This document shows, piece after piece, positions 1-5,792 of a stretch of DNA of 16,855 nucleotides. The position numbers and the translations under genes were made by a program. The notes beneath the pieces are model-generated. The model saw only the letters and a program-made list of their open reading frames with translations. It ran no database searches and had not been told where the DNA came from. Source of the stretch: Gammaproteobacteria bacterium (GTDB lineage: Bacteria; Pseudomonadota; Gammaproteobacteria; PS1; Pseudothioglobaceae). Location: assembly GCA_028599035.1 (NCBI GenBank), contig JAQRMT010000021.1, positions 1-16,855 of the forward strand, given 5' to 3'. Numbering within the stretch: the first letter of the stretch is position 1; every line of letters starts with the position of its first letter.

Positions 1-105
1 TGAAAATTTCTCGCCGTTTATCATGGGGATTCCTTTTACTCATTTTGTTATTCTAATTTAGAACAATAAATATCCCATTAAAGGATATTTCACAATTTAA
101 ATATA
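1..105. other. Flank outside the left IS remnant, with possible gene ends
   Basis: No gene can be called firmly. On the plus strand a frame open from base 2 to a stop at 59-61 gives a hydrophobic tail (ending FTHFVILI) that could be the C-terminus of a protein beginning left of the window. On the minus strand an ATG at 43-41 begins MSKRNPHDKRREIF and runs off the edge, with no clear Shine-Dalgarno. At most one of these is likely to be real. An 8-bp perfect inverted repeat (68-75 with 83-90, 7-nt loop) follows the plus-strand stop. It could be a weak terminator, but no T-tract follows directly. Confidence 0.25.
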
Positions 106-268
106 GAGACCTTTGCGTAATTCATAATTTTTCATCCTAGCTTCGACTTTCATAATTTTTCGAAAAAGATTTTCTAAAATTCTTCCTATTTTCCATAAAA
201 AACCTAAAAAATACCTTGTTCGTCTAACTTTTTCTTGCTTTATTTCTCTATTTTTAACCTTTTACTGT

Positions 269-398
269 TCATTGGATACAACTGTGCTGTAAATCTCGCA
301 TTTGTTTAAAAATATTCATCCCAGTTTTAAGATTATGACTCATGGCAATCAGCTGCGCTCTGGCTTTGTTTTTTTCTATTCCAAGGTATCTTGCCTTA
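269..398 (-). pseudogene. IS5-family transposase, C-terminal fragment (left copy)
   Basis: The minus-strand frame encodes KARYLGIEKNKARAQLIAMS and continues to a stop at 269-271. It is the same protein tail as the right-hand IS copy and typical of IS5-family C-termini (ARYxGxxK...AMxxNLK). The conserved Glu-containing VERTFG segment that should precede it is lost; upstream of 398 the sequence no longer matches the other copy. Non-functional. Confidence 0.75.
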
Positions 399-479
399 AT
401 TTGCAATACCTAACACTGAATTAGTTAGCCCAACTGAACTAAAGCGAGCGCCCCTTACTGACTTTATTAAATACCTTAG

Positions 480-501
480 CCACTTTATCAGTGGTTTTTT
501 T
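480..501 (+). terminator. Possible rho-independent terminator
   Basis: A 5-bp stem CCACT/AGTGG (480-484 with 490-494) with a 5-nt loop is followed by seven T residues (495-501). The stem is short, and no intact plus-strand gene ends just upstream. It could be a relic, or could shield the downstream gene at 826 from read-through. Confidence 0.4.
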
Positions 502-667
502 ATTTATTTATTAACCTTATTGTCTTTTGCGTCATCCCACAACTTCTCTGCGGGACACCGCTCATTTTTTCCAATCGTGTTGTTAATAAGCCTTGTGTGT
601 TTAGCAGTTGTCTAAAACGCCAGATACTTGAATGATCAGGCACTGATTCACTTAGGCTTAAATCAAT
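500..667 (-). pseudogene. IS5-family transposase, N-terminal fragment
   Basis: This minus-strand frame, closed by stops on both sides, encodes a segment reading LSESVPDHSSIWRFRQLL. That is the typical pre-catalytic N-terminal region of IS5-type transposases (usually SVPDHSTIxRFR). The match fades after about residue 35, and the remaining codons to the stop at 500-502 are not recognisable. There is no credible start codon, and the upstream coding stretch is out of frame, so this is a decayed piece. It probably belongs to the same element as the C-terminal piece at 269-398. Confidence 0.65.
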
Positions 668-728
668 TTAGATGAGTGTGATTTGGTTTGATTTATCCGC
701 AAGGGAGGCTACGCACTGTAAAGGTCTC

Positions 729-787
729 AAGTAGATTCAAATGAAGGCAACACATAAATCAGATTCACAGTCTACTTTCAGTATAAT
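729..787 (+). promoter_or_regulatory. Likely promoter of the CheD-like gene
   Basis: A perfect -10 hexamer TATAAT lies at 782-787, 38 bp before the start codon. No good -35 hexamer is found at 16-18 bp spacing, which hints at dependence on an activator. A 7-bp inverted repeat, AAGTAGA (729-735) with TCTACTT (771-777), flanks the -35 zone and could be an operator. The promoter lies between the two IS remnants, so gene and promoter form one unit. Confidence 0.5.
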
Positions 788-825
788 AAATTACTAAAAA
801 TTATTTATTACATAGGAGTGCTATC

Positions 826-1425
826 ATGACTGAAAACTTCCCACCTATTCCCCAAGATTTGCAAGTCACAGTGTCATGCGTATCTAATCAACACCAGCAA
901 TTAAACCAACTTCAATTTGTAGATATGACTGGGACATCTCAGGTCAAAAATGGCGACTGGGAGAAAGCCAGGTATCTTGGCTTTGTGAGTGCCCAAAAAT
1001 CTCAGCCAAATTTAGGGCAAATCGGTCTTTACACAATGGGTATTGCTACATGCGTCGGAATCGGGGTGCTCTTCCAAGGTCAAACACATAATGGTGTCGG
1101 TCTCATACATTTATCACCTGATGTGGTGCTCAACGAAAATGACTGCAACTGCCCGAATGCATTGGAAAAAATCCTCGCCAAACTCTTGGAAAAGGGTAGC
1201 ACAATTGGCTCGTCCATAAAGGTCGTACAGGTTTACGATATTGGTGATGCAAGCCAAATGAAGCTAATGAGCGAGCAGGTTGATAAAGTTCTCAACAAGT
1301 TAAAATACACGAAAACGAGAACTATTGCCGTACAGACAGATCAATTTGCGCCCTCTGCACAGATGGCGGGCAATGCGAGCCTTCAGCTCGGCCCCTATAA
1401 CTGTATGGCGGCCTACGAAGAATAA
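826..1425 (+). CDS. CheD-like putative glutamine deamidase, orphan, IS-flanked
   Basis: The product has 199 aa, with no signal peptide and no membrane segment. Residues 69-97 resemble the catalytic core of CheD, the chemoreceptor glutamine deamidase: T70-M-G-I-A-T-C76 parallels the CheD pattern T-L-G-L-G-S-C, and H95 in GLIHLSPD matches the CheD His in the (M)xHxxLP strand. The T(-6)/C/H arrangement of the CheD triad is therefore present. The roughly 65-residue N-terminal extension and the C-terminus (VQTDQFAPSAQMAGNAS) do not look like ordinary CheD. A good Shine-Dalgarno AGGAG (814-818) sits 7 nt before the ATG. No che, fli or MCP gene lies in the window. The gene sits between inverted IS5 remnants and its stop codon abuts the right one. 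A Gln-deamidating effector or toxin-like enzyme, or a regulator, is possible; the function is inferred from motif resemblance only. Confidence 0.6.
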   Translation: MTENFPPIPQDLQVTVSCVSNQHQQLNQLQFVDMTGTSQVKNGDWEKARYLGFVSAQKSQPNLGQIGLYTMGIATCVGIGVLFQGQTHNGVGLIHLSPDVVLNENDCNCPNALEKILAKLLEKGSTIGSSIKVVQVYDIGDASQMKLMSEQVDKVLNKLKYTKTRTIAVQTDQFAPSAQMAGNASLQLGPYNCMAAYEE

Positions 1426-1874
1426 GAGGGTGCAAAAAAACTCAAGAAAAGGATGTTGAGATTTTAAGGTTTGAAGGTAGAGAAAAGGCGAAAGAGGCTT
1501 TTGTAAAACCTATAGAAAGAACTAAAGATAAAATAAAGACTGTCGGTGAGGTTTATGCTGATAGTGCCTATGCTAACAAGAAAAATGACAAGAAGTTAGG
1601 CAAACAAAACAACAAGGCCCTACACAGAGCTTACCGTAACAAACCACTGACCAAACAGCAAAAACAAGACAACAAACAGCGCTCATCCATTCGCTATATT
1701 GTAGAGCGTACCTTTGGACTGTTAAAACTTCATCACGGCTTAGCTAAGGCAAGATACCTTGGAATAGAAAAAAACAAAGCCAGAGCGCAGCTGATTGCCA
1801 TGAGCCATAATCTTAAAACTGGGATGAATATTTTTAAACAAATGCGAGATTTACAGCACAGTTGTATCCAATGA
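1425..1874 (+). pseudogene. IS5-family transposase, C-terminal half
   Basis: The frame is open from at least 1425 to a stop at 1872-1874, about 149 codons without an acceptable start. It contains EVYADSAY (the second catalytic Asp region of DDE transposases) and IVERTFGLLK (the catalytic Glu region), then HHGLAKARYLG and the conserved AMSHNLK tail, all standard for IS5-family transposases. The N-terminal third, with the first Asp, is missing, so it cannot be active. It could only be mobilised in trans by a full-length relative elsewhere in the genome. Confidence 0.85.
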
Positions 1875-1994
1875 ACAGTAAAAGGTTAAAAATAGAGAAA
1901 TAAAGCAAGAAAAAGTTAGACGAACAAGGTATTTTTTAGGTTTTTTATGAAAGTCGAAGCTAGGATGGAAAGTTATGAATTACGCAAAGGTCTC
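1426..1994 (+). mobile_element. 5'-truncated IS5-family element (right copy)
   Basis: This plus-strand remnant keeps the C-terminal transposase coding region, a short 3' untranslated stretch and the right terminus AAAGGTCTC (1986-1994). Its left terminus and transposase N-terminus are gone; recognisable sequence begins just after the stop of the CheD-like gene. Bases 1745-1994 are the inverted copy of 106-398, with three mismatches. Relative to that copy it lacks 43 bp, and the breakpoint carries a TTATG sequence that is present twice in the undeleted copy. Confidence 0.8.
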
Positions 1995-1999
1995 CTGAC

Positions 2000-2170
2000 A
2001 TATTAATCTGGATGAATACAATTAAAGAGGGTAGATTTGAAGATACAAATGAAATGTTTGAACCGCCTCAATATTTTGATTTCCAAATAACAACATGGAA
2101 TGATATTGACCATGAGTCTATCGCTAAAGAGATACTCAATTCTTATTCCGTTAACAATCCATTAACTTAA
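2000..2170 (+). pseudogene. Gene stub truncated at the IS boundary, function unknown
   Basis: An open frame continues out of the IS right end (1994) and reads DILIW, then MNTIKEGRFEDTNEMFEPPQ, ending in NNPLT with a stop at 2168-2170. From the only ATG (2012) it would be 52 aa. The ATG has no Shine-Dalgarno, and the hydrophobic residues just before it look like continuing protein, so I read this as the C-terminal remnant of a gene whose front was removed when the IS inserted. It is acidic, with no membrane segment. I do not recognise the family. Confidence 0.45.
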
Positions 2171-2608
2171 ATAAAGGGGGGGCGTTATGCGGTTCCCCCA
2201 CTTGACTAGACACTAAAACATATTTTACCAACTACTTTTTTGTATCAATAATCTTTTTTTTGGGCTTGGGGTGAAATCCCAAAGGCAGCTTCGTTGCCTA
2301 AAAGTCAAGCACTAATAAAAACTTAAAAAGGGTTGACTTTTAAGACAGCATCTTATTTCTGCTTAACACCCCCAACACTCAAAGGCGTAAATATTAAGCA
2401 TTGAACAGTAAGTACAAGACCTTGTACTTACTGTTCAATGCTTAGTAATTAGCACATTTGTTGTTGTAGCAGTACTTGACCCAGCAGAGAGAATTACGAG
2501 GGGTGGAACGCTGCTTTAACCGCATCGTTATCAAATAGTTATGGTGATGGTTTACTTATGGATGGTGGCAGTTAGCAAACTACGCTAACCGATTGTCAAC
2601 GCATCGAT
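2171..2608. other. 438-bp gene-free stretch with hairpins
   Basis: No credible gene is present. In order it holds a G-run/C-run hairpin (2176-2182 with 2195-2199), two adjacent small hairpins (about 2263-2278 and 2282-2298), a 10-bp inverted repeat with a 24-nt loop (2299-2308 with 2333-2342) and the long palindrome at 2395-2444. Bases 2480-2575 are open on the plus strand for 31 codons with protein-like content (YEGWNAALTASLSNS) but no start, perhaps a gene relic. No clear intrinsic terminator with a T-tract was seen just downstream of recN. Confidence 0.5.
2395..2444. repeat. 50-bp near-perfect palindrome (24-bp arms, 2-nt centre)
   Basis: Bases 2395-2418 are the exact reverse complement of 2421-2444, separated by AC. 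All 24 pairs match. The transcript from either strand would fold into a very stable hairpin. No T-tract follows on either side, so it is not a textbook terminator, although it could end recN transcription arriving from the right. It could also be an RNA-stability or recombination element. Confidence 0.9.
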
Positions 2609-4270
2609 TTAACGACTCATTCTAATCATTTCTGCGGCAGCAGTTCGTGCGTTATCGGTAATGGTTGCGCCCCCTAAAATGCGGGCGATTTCATCTATTC
2701 GTTCATCGCTAGACAGTTGCGTGACGGTGGTTTGTGTGTTGCCCTGATTTTGTGATTTTTGTACACGCAAATGTTGGTGCCCAAAAGCGGCAACTTGGGC
2801 TAAATGGGTAATACAAATAACTTGATAGTGGGCGCTGAGTTGTTTTAGCTTTTTGCCAACGACTTCGGCGACTGCGCCACTGATGCCGACATCAACTTCA
2901 TCAAAAATCAGAGTTGGCGTATATTCACTATCGCTACTTACCACTGAGATTGCTAAAGAAATACGAGACAATTCACCGCCTGACGCAACTTTTTTCAAGG
3001 CTTTAAAATCACTGCCCATATTGATTCGAACCAAGAAATCAACGCCTTCATCGCCATGATAATGCACCCCTTGCGCCTTTTTGGGCAAGTCGATTTTAAA
3101 TTCACTGCCGGGCATGCCCAGCACTTGCATAGCTTCAGTGACTAAGTTTGCCAACAAGGTAGATTTGTCGGCTCGAGACCTGCTCAAACGCTTGGCTTGC
3201 TCGTGGTATTTTTGTGCCAAAATGTCTTTTTGTTGTTGTAAATCATCCAGCGATATGCCTGCGCCGCCAATAGCCTCCAGTGCCGTGTCGACCCCTTCTT
3301 TGACAGTGATTAATTCGGTAATTTGGCAGGCGTGTTTGCGTGCTAAGTCGTGCAATTCGCCTAAGCGAGCCTCTAGTTCGGCAGTGGTTTGTTCATCAAA
3401 TGATAGGCCATTTAAATAGTTATTAAGCTCGTAGATACTTTCCTGAGCTTGTACTTGTGCACTGGTTAATAATTGTGCAACTGGTGCGAGCTTTTCATCA
3501 ATTTCAAACGCTTGATTAAGTGCATTACTTAACGCTAACAATTGCGTATTAACGCCCGACTCTTGCTCAAGTTGATTCAATATATGCGCTATTTTCTCAA
3601 TCAAGTTGGCAGCATTTGCGCTGGCTTTAAAGTCACGCTCAATCGTATCAAGCTCCTCTTGGACGAGTGCGGCGTTTTCTAGTTCTTGTAACTGGTGTTG
3701 TAGCAGTTCTTGCTGTTGTTGTTTAAGATCTTGGTTGCCGCTGAGCTCGTCAATTTTCTGACTAATTGCATTGTGTTCAGACACAATCGTATTAAGTTCA
3801 TCGCAGGCTGTGGAGCTTTGCGCATAGGTATCGAGTAAGTTGCGTTGTTGGTCGGCGCGTAGTAGTAACTGATGTTCATTTTGACCATGCATATCAATCA
3901 ACAACTCGCCCACGCCTCGCAGTACCGAAAGCGGCACATTAATGCCGTTTACAAACGCTTTTGAGCGCCCATCGCTGCTAATAATGCGGCGTAGAATGCA
4001 TTCTTCATCTTCCTCTAATGACTGTTCTTGCAGATAGTGTTGTATTTTCTCTTGATTGGCCACATCAAAAACAGCGCTCACTTCGGCCTTGTCTTGCCCA
4101 TGGCGCACAAGGGTTGAATCACCACGACGACCTAGTGCTAAATTTAGCGCTTGTAGTAGAACAGACTTGCCTGCACCAGTTTCACCAGTTACTGCGCTCA
4201 TGCCCGCGTCAAAAGACAAGTCAAGCGCTTCAACAACTGCTAAATTTTTAACCGATAACTGAGACAGCAT
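2609..4270 (-). CDS. recN: DNA repair protein RecN
   Basis: RecN is an SMC-like ATPase that acts early in recombinational repair of double-strand breaks. The 553-aa length fits the family (E. coli 553). Walker A GETGAGKS is at residues 29-36, the ABC signature SGGELSR at 430-436 and Walker B TLIFDEVD at 453-460, followed by the ITHLAQVA switch region. Between the nucleotide-binding halves, about 150-370 is Gln/Glu/Leu-rich coiled-coil. It starts 3 nt after the nadK stop, with an AAGG just before the ATG, so it is co-transcribed with nadK as in E. coli. In E. coli bamE follows recN; here only the gene-free stretch follows. In E. coli recN is SOS-induced; no LexA box was looked for successfully here. 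Confidence 0.97.
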   Translation of the reverse strand: MLSQLSVKNLAVVEALDLSFDAGMSAVTGETGAGKSVLLQALNLALGRRGDSTLVRHGQDKAEVSAVFDVANQEKIQHYLQEQSLEEDEECILRRIISSDGRSKAFVNGINVPLSVLRGVGELLIDMHGQNEHQLLLRADQQRNLLDTYAQSSTACDELNTIVSEHNAISQKIDELSGNQDLKQQQQELLQHQLQELENAALVQEELDTIERDFKASANAANLIEKIAHILNQLEQESGVNTQLLALSNALNQAFEIDEKLAPVAQLLTSAQVQAQESIYELNNYLNGLSFDEQTTAELEARLGELHDLARKHACQITELITVKEGVDTALEAIGGAGISLDDLQQQKDILAQKYHEQAKRLSRSRADKSTLLANLVTEAMQVLGMPGSEFKIDLPKKAQGVHYHGDEGVDFLVRINMGSDFKALKKVASGGELSRISLAISVVSSDSEYTPTLIFDEVDVGISGAVAEVVGKKLKQLSAHYQVICITHLAQVAAFGHQHLRVQKSQNQGNTQTTVTQLSSDERIDEIARILGGATITDNARTAAAEMIRMSR

Positions 4271-4273
4271 ACC

Positions 4274-5092
4274 TTAGAGTTTGGCGCCCCAATGTAACTT
4301 AGAGCGAATAATCTCAAAATAATCATAGTTCTTTGGATGCAATAACTGAATAACACGACTGTGTTGGCGCAGGCGAATATCTTGCCCCGCTGAAATTGCC
4401 ACTGTGCTTTGCCCATCAAAATTCACACTTGCGCCCTCGTCAGATTCCTTTATGCGCACCATCACCTCACTTCCACCAGGCACCAAAAGTGGTCGATGGC
4501 TCATTGTATGCGGACAAATTGACACCAGGCCAATGGCATCTATGCCTGGGTGCATAATTGGCCCACCACTTGATAGAGAATAAGCGGTTGAGCCTGTTGG
4601 CGTGGTAATGATTAACCCATCAGCCCGCTGATTATTGACAAATTTAGCATCAATTAATAAATCAAATTCAATCATCTTCAAGGTTTCTGTTCTATGCACA
4701 ACCACATCATTCAATGCCAAAAATTGACCCAATATCTTGCCATCTTGTTCGATTTGGCATGATAATAAATGGCGCTCTTCTTTGGTAAAATCGCCATTTA
4801 ACACTTCAGTAACAATATCCGCCATACTGGTGGCTGGCACATCTGCTAAAAACCCAAGCCTACCCAAATTAATACCCAATATTGGAATTTTGTTATCAAC
4901 AAAAGTGCGCGCAGTGTTGAGCAACGAGCCGTCACCACCTACAACAATAATTAAATCTGCCTGCTTGGCAATTTGCTCATCGCCTTGCACCACGCCCACG
5001 CCTTTCTCTTTGAGTAAGGCGCTGAGTTCTTTGGCTTTATCATTGCTGTGAGGGTCGTTAGGTTTGGTGATTATGCCGATTATGCTAAACAT
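4274..5092 (-). CDS. nadK: NAD kinase
   Basis: It phosphorylates NAD+ to NADP+ with ATP or polyphosphate in the cytosol. At 272 aa it is near the bacterial norm. The GGDGS motif is at residues 52-56, NDVVVHR (substrate-binding Asn/Asp) at 128-134 and the family signature TPTGSTAYSLSSGGP at 164-178, followed by HPGIDAIGLVSICPHTMSHRP. It is the first gene of the nadK-recN pair and is divergent from grpE across 63 bp. No obvious Shine-Dalgarno precedes its ATG. Together with nadB in this window it covers the first and last steps of NADP formation. Confidence 0.97.
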   Translation of the reverse strand: MFSIIGIITKPNDPHSNDKAKELSALLKEKGVGVVQGDEQIAKQADLIIVVGGDGSLLNTARTFVDNKIPILGINLGRLGFLADVPATSMADIVTEVLNGDFTKEERHLLSCQIEQDGKILGQFLALNDVVVHRTETLKMIEFDLLIDAKFVNNQRADGLIITTPTGSTAYSLSSGGPIMHPGIDAIGLVSICPHTMSHRPLLVPGGSEVMVRIKESDEGASVNFDGQSTVAISAGQDIRLRQHSRVIQLLHPKNYDYFEIIRSKLHWGAKL

Positions 5093-5094
5093 AT

Positions 5095-5124
5095 TTGATT
5101 TTTTAAAAATAGACCTTATATAAT
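5095..5124 (+). promoter_or_regulatory. Likely vegetative promoter of grpE
   Basis: TTGATT (5095-5100) and a perfect TATAAT (5119-5124) are separated by 18 bp, 31 bp upstream of the grpE ATG and within the 63-bp divergent spacer with nadK. This is a sigma-70-type arrangement. I see no sigma-32 (heat-shock) -10 consensus in the spacer, which is notable for grpE. Confidence 0.55.
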
Positions 5125-5155
5125 GAGCGAAATATACACGAATTGAGCATTAAAA

Positions 5156-5746
5156 ATGACAAAAAAGAAAACTGAAAACAAGAAACCAGCAGAAACCTCC
5201 GTAGAGGAGAAAAAACCAGAAGCTCCAGTCGAGGTGATTGATATTGAAGCAGCCATCAAAAATGCCTCAAAAATATCAACAAGTGACGATTTAGAGGTGC
5301 AATTAACAGAAGCACAACAATCCGCCAAAGATAACTGGGACAAAGTCCTGCGCACTCAGGCAGAAATGGAAAACCTTAAACGCCGTAACGCTAGAGATTT
5401 AGAAAATGCACATAAATTTGCACTTGATAGCTTTGTTAAAGCATTGCTTGAAGTCAAAGACTCTCTAACAATGGGGCTAAAAACAGCCAGCGAGGAAAAT
5501 GCCACAATTAAAAGCATCACCGAAGGCTTAGAAATGACGGATAAAGTTTTCCTATCCACCCTAGCAAAATTTGGCGTTGAAGCGCTGAATCCAGCGGACG
5601 AAACCTTTAACCCAGAATTTCACGAAGCAGTCACCATGGTGCCAGCACCCGACAAAGAATCTAACTCTGTTTTAGAGGTCGTACAAATCGGCTTTACACT
5701 AAACGGCCGCCTAGTGCGTCCAGCGATGGTGGTCGTAGTGCAATAG
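5156..5746 (+). CDS. grpE: Nucleotide exchange factor GrpE
   Basis: It releases ADP from DnaK in the DnaK/DnaJ/GrpE chaperone cycle and acts as a dimer. The 196-aa product has a charged, disordered Lys/Glu/Pro-rich N-terminus (1-40), a long helical dimerisation region (about 45-135, with TQAEMENLKRRNARD near 67-81) and the C-terminal beta domain (about 145-196). The GrpE signature runs through NPEFHEAVTMVP to the end (LVRPAMVVV). dnaK and dnaJ are not adjacent. The position, divergent from nadK-recN, matches E. coli. adk follows 46 bp downstream with its own promoter. Confidence 0.97.
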   Translation: MTKKKTENKKPAETSVEEKKPEAPVEVIDIEAAIKNASKISTSDDLEVQLTEAQQSAKDNWDKVLRTQAEMENLKRRNARDLENAHKFALDSFVKALLEVKDSLTMGLKTASEENATIKSITEGLEMTDKVFLSTLAKFGVEALNPADETFNPEFHEAVTMVPAPDKESNSVLEVVQIGFTLNGRLVRPAMVVVVQ

Positions 5747-5750
5747 TCTG

Positions 5751-5759
5751 TGGTATAAT
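5751..5759 (+). promoter_or_regulatory. Extended -10 promoter of adk
   Basis: TG (5751-5752), one base, then a perfect TATAAT (5754-5759) form an extended -10 element just after the grpE stop and 33 bp before the adk ATG. The -35 region lies inside the end of grpE and is poor, as is usual for extended -10 promoters. Confidence 0.6.
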
Positions 5760-5792
5760 TCCGGCTTATTTTTTATTTACCAAGGAAACATT

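Larger units (their letters stand above)
106..728 (-). mobile_element. Internally deleted IS5-family element (left copy)
   Basis: Read on the minus strand, the element starts at 728 with GAGACCTTT and ends at 106 with the complementary AAAGGTCTC, a 9-bp terminal inverted repeat. Inside are a broken N-terminal transposase segment (500-667) and the C-terminal transposase segment (269-398). The middle of the transposase, including the first catalytic Asp and the VERTFG Glu region, is missing or unrecognisable. The 293-bp stretch 106-398 is the reverse complement of 1745-1994 apart from three substitutions and a 43-bp block (151-193) present only here. No matching target duplication is evident beside 106 and 728. 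The family is assigned from the transposase style; the group within IS5 is not determined. Confidence 0.75.

Noticed and set aside
400..615. A plus-strand open frame of about 71 codons with a hydrophobic middle.
   Set aside because: It has no start codon, contains the 480-501 terminator-like hairpin, and its right part lies antisense to the decayed transposase fragment, which explains the sequence better.
634..649. A 16-base exact repeat shared with 7455-7470 inside dbpA.
   Set aside because: One copy encodes part of the transposase SVPDH region on the minus strand and the other an ordinary DbpA segment. There is no flanking similarity, so I take it as chance.
102..732. A target-site duplication around the left IS remnant, or around the whole 106-1994 block.
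   Set aside because: Bases next to 106, 728 and 1994 do not match each other in the 3-4 bp windows expected for IS5-family elements.
2230..2345. A tRNA, 6S RNA or tmRNA in the hairpin cluster.
   Set aside because: There is no cloverleaf with T-loop consensus and no recognisable conserved core of these RNAs; it is left as unexplained structure.
3679..3897. Open frames overlapping recN on both strands (for example 3081-3419 and 3679-3897).
   Set aside because: They lie wholly inside the well-supported recN coding sequence, have no family resemblance or ribosome binding sites, and are antisense or out-of-frame shadows.
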